Assembly (NCBI RefSeq): GCF_008974325.1
Contig: NZ_BKCG01000001.1
Location: forward strand, 620,001 to 684,000
From: Patiriisocius marinus
GTDB lineage: Bacteria; Bacteroidota; Bacteroidia; Flavobacteriales; Flavobacteriaceae
Direction of reading: 5' to 3'
Length of the DNA: 64,000 nucleotides
Under the pieces are notes generated by a model that had not been told where the DNA came from, did not search any database, and was given only the letters and a program-made list of their open reading frames with translations. Both the position numbers and the translations under genes were made by a program. This document shows positions 43,483 through 52,610 of this stretch, piece by piece. Positions within the stretch are counted from its first letter, which is position 1; each line of letters begins with the position of its first letter.

Positions 43483-45105
43483 ATGTGTACTGAACACTCA
43501 TCAAATAAAAAAACTGACTCTACTAATAAAACAGCACACGATCAAGAGCACGCTACTTGGAATAGGCGCTCGTTTATACAAGCATTAGGTTTAGCAGGAG
43601 CCGGAAGTATGGTCCTTGGAGGGAGTAATGTTAGCGCAACGGCACCTTCCCCTTTATCAGTAGCATTGTCTCAAGCCGAAAATGATAATATTCTTGTTAT
43701 TATTAGACTTAAAGGTGGAAACGATGGTTTGAATACTATTGTACCTGTCTATAATTATGATACTTATGCAAACCTTCGCCCTACTATTAAACACCAACAA
43801 AGTGACTTGTTAATGCTCAATGACGATTTTGGAATTCCTAATTACATGAATCCTTTAGAATCCGTTTGGGGAGAAGGTAGTATGAAAATAATCCATGGTG
43901 TAGGTTATCCAGAACAAAATCTATCACATTTTAGATCTTCGGAAATATGGGCTTCAACACAAGCTGATAGTTTTGAACCTACAGGATGGTGGGGTCGTTA
44001 TTTTGAAGATTTATATCCAGATTATTTAATAAATCCACCCGCTGTGCCTCCAGCAATACAAATAGGAAGTATTGGAAATTTAATTTTTGAAGGAACGGAT
44101 AACAACTACGCTTTTTCAGTTGCAAATCCTAATCAATTAGCCAACGTAGCTGAAAATGGGTCTTTGCACGATGTCATAAACATTCCAGATTGTGTCTATG
44201 GAGATAAACTGCTTTTTATGAGAGCTACAGCTAATACAACATTTACTTATGCTGGTGTAATTAATGATGCTTATATGGCATCTACCAATAATGCACCTTA
44301 TACAACTCAACCTCTTTCCGACCAATTAGCGATTATCGCTAGAATGATTAAAGGAGGACTAGGTACTAAAGTATATATGGTATCATTAGAAACATTTGAT
44401 ACACACGCAAACCAAGTTGAAAATCACGAAACCTTACTCGCTGATCTTGCCCTATCAATTAAAAATTTCTATACAGATTTAGCAACTGCTGGTTACGATG
44501 ATAAAGTACTCTCGATGACTATTTCCGAATTTGGGAGAAGACCCTACGAAAATGGATCTAATGGAACAGATCACGGAGCAGCTTCACCTACCATGCTTTT
44601 TGGCGCTGGTTTAAATGGAAGCGGTTTTGTAGGCGACCATCCTAATATCAATAGTAGCGCTTGGGATAATAATGACAACCTTGTTCCATCAACAGACTTT
44701 AGAGATGTGTACTCAACAGTTTTGACAGATTGGTTTTGCTTGGACCCTTCCGTTGTAAACACCATTTTACTAAATGAAACATATGATAATCTAGACTTAG
44801 GTTTCAACTGCGAAGCGCTAGGAACACAGGATTTCAATAACATATCTACCCTTTTTCATATACCCACATATCGCAACAATAGCACTTTCATTGAAATAAC
44901 AATGACTAACAGTGCCCGTGTTGACATTAAATTGTACAATATTTTAGGAAAAGAAATTGCCACATTAAGCAACGAGATATTTTATCCAGGAACCCACGTG
45001 GTTGATGTAAAATTAAAAGCTAACCAAAACTTAGCCTATGGACAATACATTTATCGCATACACACAGGAGGACAGTTTTATAGCAAGTCAATATTAATTA
45101 AATAG
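43483..45105 (+). CDS. DUF1501 family protein with Tat-like signal and T9SS sorting domain
   Basis: A 540-residue DUF1501 (sulfatase-like alkaline-phosphatase-fold) protein. Residues about 27-50 read NRRSFIQALGLAGAGSMVLGG, a twin-arginine signal pattern. The core has RLKGGNDGLNTIVP, HGVGYPEQNLSHFRSSEIW and ISEFGRRPYENGSNGTDHGAA, all hallmarks of the family. The last 75 residues (SARVDIKLYNILGKEIATLS ... YSKSILIK) are a type A T9SS sorting domain. Combining a Tat signal with a T9SS tail is unusual. It is paired with DUF1800 upstream and followed by a UUCG hairpin. Confidence 0.88.
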   Translation: MCTEHSSNKKTDSTNKTAHDQEHATWNRRSFIQALGLAGAGSMVLGGSNVSATAPSPLSVALSQAENDNILVIIRLKGGNDGLNTIVPVYNYDTYANLRPTIKHQQSDLLMLNDDFGIPNYMNPLESVWGEGSMKIIHGVGYPEQNLSHFRSSEIWASTQADSFEPTGWWGRYFEDLYPDYLINPPAVPPAIQIGSIGNLIFEGTDNNYAFSVANPNQLANVAENGSLHDVINIPDCVYGDKLLFMRATANTTFTYAGVINDAYMASTNNAPYTTQPLSDQLAIIARMIKGGLGTKVYMVSLETFDTHANQVENHETLLADLALSIKNFYTDLATAGYDDKVLSMTISEFGRRPYENGSNGTDHGAASPTMLFGAGLNGSGFVGDHPNINSSAWDNNDNLVPSTDFRDVYSTVLTDWFCLDPSVVNTILLNETYDNLDLGFNCEALGTQDFNNISTLFHIPTYRNNSTFIEITMTNSARVDIKLYNILGKEIATLSNEIFYPGTHVVDVKLKANQNLAYGQYIYRIHTGGQFYSKSILIK

Positions 45106-45112
45106 CATTGGT

Positions 45113-45130
45113 AATTTCTTCGGAAATTTT
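45113..45130 (+). terminator. UUCG-loop hairpin after the DUF1501 gene
   Basis: Stem AATTTC (45113-45118) and GAAATT (45123-45128) closing a TTCG tetraloop, 7 bases after the stop codon and followed by TT. UUCG loops are exceptionally stable, but the T-run is short. The right half is one copy of the TTCGGAAAT word; an inverted copy is at 45240-45248 in the same intergenic region. Confidence 0.4.
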
Positions 45131-45259
45131 AATGATTGAAATGTTTCTTTTTATTAAATTTTTATCCCTCTTTATTTATTCAAAGAGTCCATTGAATGAT
45201 GTTTAAATTTTTCAGCGATAGCGGTCTTTATTCTATTACATTTCCGAAGATAAAATCGT

Positions 45260-45267
45260 TATTTTTG
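45260..45267 (+). promoter_or_regulatory. Putative -7 promoter element for metG
   Basis: TATTTTTG, an exact TAnnTTTG match, 25 bases before the metG ATG. The 187-base gap also holds two inverted TTCGGAAAT words (45119-45127 and 45240-45248). No clear TTG -33 element is seen. Confidence 0.5.
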
Positions 45268-45292
45268 CAGCTTTATTCAAGCACACATCACC

Positions 45293-47353
45293 ATGACTCA
45301 AGATCCAAAAAGATATACCATTACCGCAGCATTACCTTACACAAACGGACCTGTCCATATTGGACATTTAGCCGGTGTATATGTTCCTGCAGATATTTAT
45401 GCACGTTTTCAACGCCTGCAAGGAAAAGATGTAGCATTTGTTTGTGGTAGTGATGAGCACGGAGTGCCAATTACCATAAAAGCAAAAAAAGAAGGTGTTA
45501 CTCCGCAACAAGTTGTAGATAAATATCACGCGATTATTAAAAAATCGTTTGAAGATTTCGGGATTACGTTTGATAACTATTCTCGTACTTCAGCTAAAAT
45601 ACACCATGATACCGCTAGTGATTTTTTTAAAAAATTATACAATGACGGTAAGTTTATTGAAGAAGTAACAGAGCAATTATATGATGCTGAAGCAGATCAG
45701 TTTTTAGCAGACCGTTTTGTAATTGGTACTTGTCCGAAATGTGGAAATGAAGAAAGCTACGGCGATCAATGTGAAAACTGCGGAACAAGCCACAATGCAA
45801 CCGATTTAATAAACCCAAAAAGTGCCATTACAGGTGCTATCCCTACTCTAAAAGAAACAAAACACTGGTTTCTACCACTAGATCAATACGAACCATTTTT
45901 AAAAGAATGGATTTTAAAAGGTCACGCAAAGGATTGGAAAAACAATGTGTACGGTCAATGTAAATCTTGGATTGATGACGGTCTTCGTCCTCGTGCTGTA
46001 ACTCGCGATTTAGATTGGGGTATTCCTGTTCCTGTGGAAGGCGCAGAAGGGAAAGTACTGTATGTTTGGTTCGATGCCCCTATTGGGTACATATCAGCAA
46101 CAAAGGAATGGGCAGAAAGAGAAGGGAAAGATTGGGAACCTTACTGGAAGTCTGACGATACTAAATTACTGCATTTTATAGGGAAAGATAATATTGTATT
46201 TCACTGTATTATTTTCCCAAGTATGTTGAAGGCAGACGGCACGTATATTATGCCTGACAACGTTCCTGCAAATGAGTTTTTAAACCTTGAAGGAAGCAAA
46301 ATATCAACTTCTAAAAACTGGGCTGTTTGGTTACACGAATACCTTGAAGATTTTCCAAATCAGCAAGATGTTTTACGTTACGCTTTAACAGCTAATGCTC
46401 CCGAAACAAAAGATAACGATTTTACTTGGGCAGATTTTCAAGCCCGAAACAATAATGAGTTAGTAGCAATCTTCGGAAACTTTATAAACCGAGTTACTGT
46501 GCTAACACATAAATATTATGATGGCGTAGTACCATCACCAGCAGCATTTTCGGAAATTGATCAACAAACTTTAACCGAATTAAAAGCTTATCCTGCAGTT
46601 ATTGAAAGCAGCTTAGAACGTTACCGTTTTAGAGAAGCACAACAAGAGTTAATGAATGTCGCTAGATTGGGGAATAAATACCTAGCAGACGAAGAGCCTT
46701 GGAAAAGTATTAAAACAGATGAAGAACGAACAAAAACTGTAATGTTTGTTGCCTTACAAATTGCAACGGCACTTGCTGTTTTAAGCGAACCATTTTTACC
46801 TTTTACATCAACTAAACTTAAAAACATACTTCATGTTGAGAGTAGTATAAAATGGCATGATGTTTCAACTAAAAATGTATTAATTTCTGAAGGGCACACA
46901 ACTAACAAAAGCGAACTTCTTTTTAGTAAAATTGAAGACACTCAAATACAAGCACAATTGGACAAACTAGCAGCAAGTAAAGTAGCAAACGAGATTGCAA
47001 ATAAAGTAGTAACACCTCAAAAAGAGACAAGTACTTTTGACGATTTCACAAAACTAGATATGCGTGTTGGAACTATCATTGAAGCGGAGAAAATGCCAAA
47101 AGCAAAAAAGCTTTTAGTTTTAAAAGTGGATACAGGTATTGATGTTAGAACTATTGTATCTGGTATCGCTGAGAGTTTTACTCCTGAAGAAATTATAGGA
47201 AAACAAGTAACCGTTTTAGTCAACCTTGCACCTCGTGCATTGAGAGGTGTTAACAGTGAAGGAATGATTTTAATGACTGAAACTCCTGATGGAAAATTGG
47301 TTTTTGTAAACCCTGATGTCGAAGGCGTTGCTAATGGCGAGACTATCAATTAA
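45293..47353 (+). CDS. metG: Methionyl-tRNA synthetase
   Basis: A 686-residue class I aminoacyl-tRNA synthetase. [14 protein letters not shown] carries the HIGH motif (22-25), [18 protein letters not shown] is a zinc knuckle, and [12 protein letters not shown] is the KMSKS-equivalent loop. The last 110 residues form the EMAP II-like tRNA-binding domain ([22 protein letters not shown]), giving the dimeric long form found in most Bacteroidota. It charges initiator and elongator tRNA-Met with methionine. It is followed by a strong terminator. Confidence 0.97.
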   Translation: MTQDPKRYTITAALPYTNGPVHIGHLAGVYVPADIYARFQRLQGKDVAFVCGSDEHGVPITIKAKKEGVTPQQVVDKYHAIIKKSFEDFGITFDNYSRTSAKIHHDTASDFFKKLYNDGKFIEEVTEQLYDAEADQFLADRFVIGTCPKCGNEESYGDQCENCGTSHNATDLINPKSAITGAIPTLKETKHWFLPLDQYEPFLKEWILKGHAKDWKNNVYGQCKSWIDDGLRPRAVTRDLDWGIPVPVEGAEGKVLYVWFDAPIGYISATKEWAEREGKDWEPYWKSDDTKLLHFIGKDNIVFHCIIFPSMLKADGTYIMPDNVPANEFLNLEGSKISTSKNWAVWLHEYLEDFPNQQDVLRYALTANAPETKDNDFTWADFQARNNNELVAIFGNFINRVTVLTHKYYDGVVPSPAAFSEIDQQTLTELKAYPAVIESSLERYRFREAQQELMNVARLGNKYLADEEPWKSIKTDEERTKTVMFVALQIATALAVLSEPFLPFTSTKLKNILHVESSIKWHDVSTKNVLISEGHTTNKSELLFSKIEDTQIQAQLDKLAASKVANEIANKVVTPQKETSTFDDFTKLDMRVGTIIEAEKMPKAKKLLVLKVDTGIDVRTIVSGIAESFTPEEIIGKQVTVLVNLAPRALRGVNSEGMILMTETPDGKLVFVNPDVEGVANGETIN

Positions 47354-47366
47354 TTAAAAATAATAT

Positions 47367-47409
47367 GAAGTCCTCTCTGGTTTAATATACTTGAGAGGAC
47401 TTCTTTTTT
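47367..47409 (+). terminator. Rho-independent terminator after metG
   Basis: Perfect 11-base stem GAAGTCCTCTC (47367-47377) and GAGAGGACTTC (47393-47403), then six T residues. It ends only 6 bases before the tex ATG, so tex must either be read through or start from a promoter inside or just upstream of this element. Confidence 0.9.
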
Positions 47410-47414
47410 CTGCT

Positions 47415-49532
47415 ATGCTCAACTTCATACTAAAACAAGCAAATCTTCCAGAAACAAGTGTAAAAAACACACTAGCTTTGTTGGCAGAAGACTGTACTAT
47501 TCCATTTATAGCACGTTATAGAAAAGAACGAACAGGAAACCTTGATGAAGTTCAAATAGAACAAATTGTCGCATTAAAAGAACAATTTGAAACACTTGAA
47601 AAGCGTAAAAAAAGCATCATAAAAGCTATAAAAGAACAAGGGGAATTAACAAGTGATATTTCGGCTAAAATTGAACGTACCACAAACTTAACAGACCTTG
47701 AAGATCTTTATTTACCTTTTAAAAAGAAACGAAAAACCAAAGCCGAAACTGCTCGTAAAAATGGTTTAGAACCATTGGCTAAAATTATCATGTCGCAAAA
47801 TGAACGTGACATTGAAAGCGTAGCGCACAGATATACTAATAAAGAAGTGCCAACCCAGGAAAGTGCTCTAGAAGGTGCAAGACATATTATTGCAGAGTGG
47901 GTAAATGAGCGCACTGATATTAGAACACTCATTAGAAAACAGCTAGACCGTTTTGCAGTGATTAGCACTAAAGTAGTCAAAGCCAAAAAGGACGATGAAA
48001 AAGCTCAAAAATTTAGAGACTACTTTTCTTGGGATGAGTCATTACATCGCTGCCCGTCGCATAGATTACTAGCAATTTTAAGAGCCGAAAATGAAGGATT
48101 TATTAGAATTAAAATTGAAATTGACAATGAGCGCACTTTAGAACGAATAGCTTCTAAACTCATACGCTCTAAAGGTGATTGTGCAGAGCAAATTGAATTA
48201 GCGATTTCCGATGCTTATAAACGACTGCTATTCCCAGCTTTATCAAACGAAACACTTGTTGCAGCAAAGAAGAAAGCTGATGAAACTGCCATTACAATTT
48301 TTGCTAAAAACTTAAAACAATTATTATTAGGATCACCTCTGGGTGAAAAGCGAATTCTTGCTATTGACCCAGGTTTTAGAACAGGTTGCAAGGTGGTTTG
48401 TCTTGACAAACAAGGCGCTTTATTGCATAATGATACGATATTCCCACACCCTCCTAAAAGTGACTTAACAGGAGCTATAAACAAAATAAGTGCCCTCACC
48501 GAAAAACACAATATTGAAGCGATTGCCATAGGAAATGGAACTGCCTCTAGGGAAACTGAAGCTTTTATTAAAAAAATACCTTTTAAAAACGACATTGCTA
48601 TTTTTATTGTAAGCGAAGCCGGTGCTTCAATTTATTCTGCAAGTAAAATTGCTAGAGAGGAATTTCCTAATCACGATGTAACTGTTAGAGGAGCTGTTTC
48701 CATAGGTCGCCGTCTTGCAGATCCACTTGCCGAATTAGTGAAAATTGACGCAAAATCTATTGGCGTTGGTCAATATCAACACGATGTGGATCAATCACAA
48801 TTAAAAAATTCGCTTGATCGTGTCGTTGAAAATTGTGTAAATGCTGTGGGAGTAAATATCAACACCGCTAGTGTGCCATTGTTAAGTTATGTATCGGGTA
48901 TTGGGCCAAAACTTGCTGAAAACATTGTAACCTATCGTGACGAAAATGGCGCCTTTACTTCTAGAAACGATATTAAAAAAGTACCACGATTGGGAGCAAA
49001 AGCTTTTGAGCAAGGTGCTGGCTTTTTAAAGATTAGAAATGGAAAAAATCCTTTAGACAATTCTTCTGTTCATCCGGAGCGATATGCGCTTGTTAAACAA
49101 ATGGCAAAAGATCAAGGAATTAAAATTTCGGAGTTACTCGGAAATATTAAAGCCTTAAAAAATGTACCGCTTAATAACTATTGCACTAGCGAAGTTGGGA
49201 TGCCTACTTTAGTCGATATTATTGCTGAACTTCAAAAACCTGGGCTTGATATTCGTGAAAAAGCAAAGGTGTTTAGCTTTAACCAGAGTATTAAAACTAT
49301 TGAAGATTTAAAATCTGGAATGCTATTACCAGGTATTGTAAATAATATAACTGCCTTTGGATGCTTTGTAGATATTGGCGTAAAAGAGAGTGGTTTAATT
49401 CACGTTTCTAACTTGTCTGATACCTTTGTGAAAGATGTTAATGAGTACGTACAATTACAACAACAAATTACGGTAAAGGTGCTTGAAGTTGATATTGCTA
49501 GAAAACGAATTCAATTAAAACTAGAGAAATAG
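47415..49532 (+). CDS. tex: Tex family RNA-binding transcription accessory protein
   Basis: From the ATG at 47415 the protein has 705 residues. An in-frame TTG at 47391 lies in the metG terminator stem and is rejected. Domain order: helix-turn-helix N-terminal domain (ETSVKNTLALLAEDCTIPFIARYRKERTGNL, in parts), YqgF-like domain (ILAIDPGFRTGCKVV), helix-hairpin-helix (VSGIGPKLAENIV) and C-terminal S1 domain (GIVNNITAFGCFVDIGV ... GLIHVSNLSD). Tex binds nucleic acid and affects transcription elongation and stress survival in several bacteria. The deacetylase-like gene starts 1 base after its stop. Confidence 0.93.
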   Translation: MLNFILKQANLPETSVKNTLALLAEDCTIPFIARYRKERTGNLDEVQIEQIVALKEQFETLEKRKKSIIKAIKEQGELTSDISAKIERTTNLTDLEDLYLPFKKKRKTKAETARKNGLEPLAKIIMSQNERDIESVAHRYTNKEVPTQESALEGARHIIAEWVNERTDIRTLIRKQLDRFAVISTKVVKAKKDDEKAQKFRDYFSWDESLHRCPSHRLLAILRAENEGFIRIKIEIDNERTLERIASKLIRSKGDCAEQIELAISDAYKRLLFPALSNETLVAAKKKADETAITIFAKNLKQLLLGSPLGEKRILAIDPGFRTGCKVVCLDKQGALLHNDTIFPHPPKSDLTGAINKISALTEKHNIEAIAIGNGTASRETEAFIKKIPFKNDIAIFIVSEAGASIYSASKIAREEFPNHDVTVRGAVSIGRRLADPLAELVKIDAKSIGVGQYQHDVDQSQLKNSLDRVVENCVNAVGVNINTASVPLLSYVSGIGPKLAENIVTYRDENGAFTSRNDIKKVPRLGAKAFEQGAGFLKIRNGKNPLDNSSVHPERYALVKQMAKDQGIKISELLGNIKALKNVPLNNYCTSEVGMPTLVDIIAELQKPGLDIREKAKVFSFNQSIKTIEDLKSGMLLPGIVNNITAFGCFVDIGVKESGLIHVSNLSDTFVKDVNEYVQLQQQITVKVLEVDIARKRIQLKLEK

Positions 49533-49533
49533 G

Positions 49534-50442
49534 ATGCTTAAAATAGCTTATCATCCTATATACAAATATCAATTACCTGAGGGACACAGGTTCCCAATGG
49601 CTAAATACGATTTGCTTCCTCAAAAACTTTTGAAAGACGGAATATGTACTAAAACTAACTTTTTTGAACCCTCTAAAGTTTCGGCTAAAACTATATTAAG
49701 GATTCACGATGAAATCTATTACAATAGCTTACTTGAAGTTTCATTAGATAGAAAAGAAATTCGGAAAATGGGATTTCCACTTCGGAATGAATTAGTAGAA
49801 CGAGCACATTATATTATTGACGGTACAATAAAAGGTTGTGAGTTTGCATTGCAAAATGGCATTGCAATGAATATTGCTGGGGGAACGCACCACGCTTATT
49901 CTAGTCACGGTGAAGCGTTTTGTTTATTAAATGATCAAGCTGTAGCTGCAATGCATCTTTTAGATACAAAGCAGGCTACTAAAATATTAATTGTAGATCT
50001 TGATGTCCATCAAGGAAATGGGACAGCTTCTATTTTTGAAAATGAAGAACGCGTGTTTACTTTCTCTATGCATGGAGCAAAAAACTATCCCTTCAAAAAA
50101 GAACGAAGTGACTTAGATATTGGGTTAGATGATAAAACATCAGATGTAGAATATCTCGAAATTCTAAAAAGTACATTGCCTAAATTGCTTACTAAAGTGC
50201 AACCAGATTTCATTTTTTATTTAAGTGGTGTCGATATTTTAGAAGGAGACAAACTAGGTAGACTTGGTTGCAGCATAGAAGGCTGTATGGAAAGAGATCT
50301 ATTTGTTTTTGAAACGTGTAAAAAACATAGCATTCCTGTTCAGGTTAGTATGGGCGGTGGGTATTCTCCTAAAATTGACATAATTATTGAAGCGCATTCC
50401 AATACTTATAAAGCAGCTCAAAAAATATATTTTAATGGTTAA
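49534..50442 (+). CDS. Histone deacetylase-like (AcuC/HDAC family) amidohydrolase
   Basis: A 302-residue zinc-dependent deacetylase of the arginase/HDAC fold. Active-site segments: GGTHHAYSSHGEAFCLLND (catalytic His pair), DLDVHQGNG (zinc ligands D and H), FSMHGAKNYP and YLSGVDILEGDKLGRL (third ligand D). Bacterial relatives remove acetyl groups from proteins (AcuC), polyamines or other amides. It lies 1 base downstream of tex, so the two are likely co-transcribed. Its substrate cannot be predicted; regulation of tex-related or metabolic protein acetylation is only a possibility. Confidence 0.88.
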   Translation: MLKIAYHPIYKYQLPEGHRFPMAKYDLLPQKLLKDGICTKTNFFEPSKVSAKTILRIHDEIYYNSLLEVSLDRKEIRKMGFPLRNELVERAHYIIDGTIKGCEFALQNGIAMNIAGGTHHAYSSHGEAFCLLNDQAVAAMHLLDTKQATKILIVDLDVHQGNGTASIFENEERVFTFSMHGAKNYPFKKERSDLDIGLDDKTSDVEYLEILKSTLPKLLTKVQPDFIFYLSGVDILEGDKLGRLGCSIEGCMERDLFVFETCKKHSIPVQVSMGGGYSPKIDIIIEAHSNTYKAAQKIYFNG

Positions 50443-50487
50443 CACTTCATCTTGTAATTTTTTATTTAAAAAACAGACTACCATATC

Positions 50488-51360
50488 ATGGTTCAAGTTT
50501 TTAAAGAATTTACAACAAATGCCGCACTTCAAATAGGTGATCTTTCAATATTTGAAGATGCTGAAACTAAATTACCCGAGCTTTATTCGTTTGTTTGGGC
50601 TAAGGATACTGCCATACATTTAAATGTAGATTTAGAGCCTGTTACAATTCCACCGCACAGCATAGCTGCATTTACACCTATGCACAGCATTACTAATATT
50701 GAGGGGGAAGATGGTATTGTTTATCAATTTAATAGAGAGTTCTATTGCGTTAAAGATCACGATAAAGAAGTTAGTTGCTTAGGATTGTTGTTTTTTGGTA
50801 ATGATACAACTCCTATTATTCCGTTAAATTCTAAAGAACAACATCGTTATGCTTTGCTTCATGAAACATTTATTGAAGAAATAAATACAACTGATACTAT
50901 TCAAGCCGAAATGCTACGAATGTTATTAGCCCGCTTCATCATTAAAACTACGCGAATTCTCAAGAATGAAGTAAAAGTATCACTACCACAAGAAGGAAGT
51001 ATTGACCTATTAAGAGATTTTAACTTTATGGTAGAAACTCATTTTAGAGAAGCACGAAACGTCGCTTTCTATGCAGACAAATTATATAAATCTCCAAAAA
51101 CACTTGCAAACAATTTTTCGAAATATAAGAAAAGCCCATTGCAAATTATTCATGACCGCATTGTACTTGAAGCTAAACGAATGCTAACATATTCTAACTT
51201 GAGTGCTAAAGAAATTGCATTTGATTTAGGCTTTGATGACCCTTCACACTTAAGTAGATTATTTAAAAAGCAAACAGGAGTATCTCCAGCAGTGTTTAAA
51301 AGTCAACTAATGGCACACAAAAACACAAAAACAGTTGCAAAGGGAACTTTTGACATGTAG
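50488..51360 (+). CDS. AraC-family transcriptional regulator
   Basis: A 290-residue regulator. The C-terminal 100 residues hold two helix-turn-helix units: VAFYADKLYKSPKTLANNFSK and LSAKEIAFDLGFDDPSHLSRLFKKQTGVSPAVFK (in parts), the standard AraC/XylS arrangement. The N-terminal 180 residues have a cupin-like sensing region (VTIPPHSIAAFTPMHSITN). The signal is unknown. It precedes, in the same direction, three small genes (51463-52552) that it may control. Confidence 0.87.
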   Translation: MVQVFKEFTTNAALQIGDLSIFEDAETKLPELYSFVWAKDTAIHLNVDLEPVTIPPHSIAAFTPMHSITNIEGEDGIVYQFNREFYCVKDHDKEVSCLGLLFFGNDTTPIIPLNSKEQHRYALLHETFIEEINTTDTIQAEMLRMLLARFIIKTTRILKNEVKVSLPQEGSIDLLRDFNFMVETHFREARNVAFYADKLYKSPKTLANNFSKYKKSPLQIIHDRIVLEAKRMLTYSNLSAKEIAFDLGFDDPSHLSRLFKKQTGVSPAVFKSQLMAHKNTKTVAKGTFDM

Positions 51361-51399
51361 TTGGGAAATATCACTATTATTCTACCCTCTTTTCATTCG

Positions 51400-51407
51400 C
51401 ATCTTTG
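51400..51407 (+). promoter_or_regulatory. Putative -7 element upstream of the small secreted protein
   Basis: CATCTTTG, one mismatch from TAnnTTTG, 56 bases before the ATG at 51463, in the gap after the AraC gene. No clear -33 element is seen. Confidence 0.3.
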
Positions 51408-51462
51408 TACTATAAAATAACAGCAATCAGCTTTACAGCTGTTCAGCATAAATATAGTACTT

Positions 51463-51939
51463 ATGAAAACTTTAAAAACAATACTTATCACTGCCATTTT
51501 GGGAATTATATCCCAAAGTAATCCCGTTAATGCGCAAGACTATTTACAATTATTAGATCCTATTTTTATATCAATGGAAAGTGAATCTAGCATAATTAGT
51601 AAATCGTATATGAAATTTAATGACGAAATAATTGCAACTGAAAATTTCAGATTTAATAATGCGATTCGTCAAGCTGAAGATGAGGATGACGAACTATTTA
51701 ATAGCACAGACGAGGCTTCATTAAACATCAAAAAAGCCGATTATTTAAGAATTCTTAGAAAAGCGGCAAACAGAAATGAAACTGTTGATGGGTTCGTAAA
51801 TACTCTTTCACAAGAATTACCAGAATTATCTACAGAACTACAAGATACAGGTGACACAAATGCATTATTCACTTTTACAAGAAGCAATACAATTAATGGA
51901 AAATTAGAAGCTGTAGGCTCTAATCTTTCTTGGTTATAA
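51463..51939 (+). CDS. Small exported protein, unknown function
   Basis: A 158-residue protein with a signal peptide (MKTLKTILITAILGIISQSNPVNA, cleaved before QDY). The mature part is acidic and helical, with an acidic loop (AEDEDDELFNSTDE) near residues 70-85 and no cysteines. No family is recognised. It lies between the AraC regulator and a cupredoxin-like exported protein and may belong to that regulon. Confidence 0.6.
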   Translation: MKTLKTILITAILGIISQSNPVNAQDYLQLLDPIFISMESESSIISKSYMKFNDEIIATENFRFNNAIRQAEDEDDELFNSTDEASLNIKKADYLRILRKAANRNETVDGFVNTLSQELPELSTELQDTGDTNALFTFTRSNTINGKLEAVGSNLSWL

Positions 51940-51957
51940 TCAATTAAAAACAATACT

Positions 51958-52095
51958 ATGATACATGAACAAAAGTCCTTATTCAATTTAATTGAAATTT
52001 TTAGAAATGGAAAGAAAAAAATGGTGAACACATTTAATAAAATGACACACTGTGAAAACAAAAGTTTACACGATTACTACTGTGATGCAGAATAG
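51958..52095 (+). CDS. Candidate 45-residue small protein
   Basis: An ATG-initiated frame starting 18 bases after the preceding stop: MIHEQKSLFNLIEIFRNGKK ... ending in DYYCDAE. It is basic in the middle and has two cysteines near the end, with no signal peptide. Its size and its position between two co-directional exported-protein genes make it plausible, but nothing confirms expression. Confidence 0.3.
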   Translation: MIHEQKSLFNLIEIFRNGKKKMVNTFNKMTHCENKSLHDYYCDAE

Positions 52096-52156
52096 ATCTT
52101 GTGACCTATTAAATAATAAATAACAACTATAAATATTAAATTTTAAAAATCAAATT

Positions 52157-52552
52157 ATGAAATCAATGAAAAACGTATTCGCAATTATCGCATTAGTAGT
52201 AGCAACAACTGTCAGTTCATTTGCACAAAGTAAATCAATGACAAATTTTAAAACTGTAAGGCTAGAGCAAACTAAAGGTGAATTCACCCAAAAACAAATT
52301 ACAGTATCGCCAGGTGAGTATGTTTTTGAAATATCAAACAACAATGCTGGAACTGATGTTGGGTTTGTACTTGTGCCACAAGGTAAAGATATTTCTAAAC
52401 CAGAAAACCACATTAAAACGGCATATGTTACTAATGTAGTAAAAGAAGGAACTGTTGAGAAAACAAAATCTACAACATTAACTCCAGGAACCTATATCTA
52501 TTTTTGCCCATTGAATAAAACGAGCACAGATAATGTTCTAATCGTTAAATAA
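52157..52552 (+). CDS. Exported cupredoxin-like protein
   Basis: A 131-residue protein with a signal peptide (about 1-23, ending SSFAQ). The mature part has a cupredoxin-type beta-sandwich pattern: QKQITVSPGEYVFEISNNNAGTDVGFVLVP and TLTPGTYIYFCPLNKTSTDNVLIV (in parts). One cysteine is present in YFCPL, but the histidines and methionine expected for a type 1 copper site are not clearly in place, so copper binding is uncertain. A start three codons downstream (MKNVF) is equally possible. Followed by a strong terminator. Confidence 0.7.
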   Translation: MKSMKNVFAIIALVVATTVSSFAQSKSMTNFKTVRLEQTKGEFTQKQITVSPGEYVFEISNNNAGTDVGFVLVPQGKDISKPENHIKTAYVTNVVKEGTVEKTKSTTLTPGTYIYFCPLNKTSTDNVLIVK

Positions 52553-52570
52553 ACAAGTTTTAAGTTAAAG

Positions 52571-52609
52571 AAAAGCCGCATATCTACATATAGATGTGCG
52601 GCCTTTTTG
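52571..52609. terminator. Rho-independent terminator between convergent genes
   Basis: Long stem AAAGCCGCATATCTA with TAGATGTGCGGCCTTT (52572-52606, one mismatch and one bulge), followed by T residues on the plus strand and A residues on the left, so it can serve the cupredoxin-like gene and the convergent TPR-LuxR gene. Confidence 0.85.
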
Positions 52610-52610
52610 A

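Noticed and set aside
47391-47414. TTG start that would lengthen Tex by 8 residues.
   Set aside because: The codon lies in the right arm of the metG terminator, and the ATG at 47415 fits the family's N-terminus.
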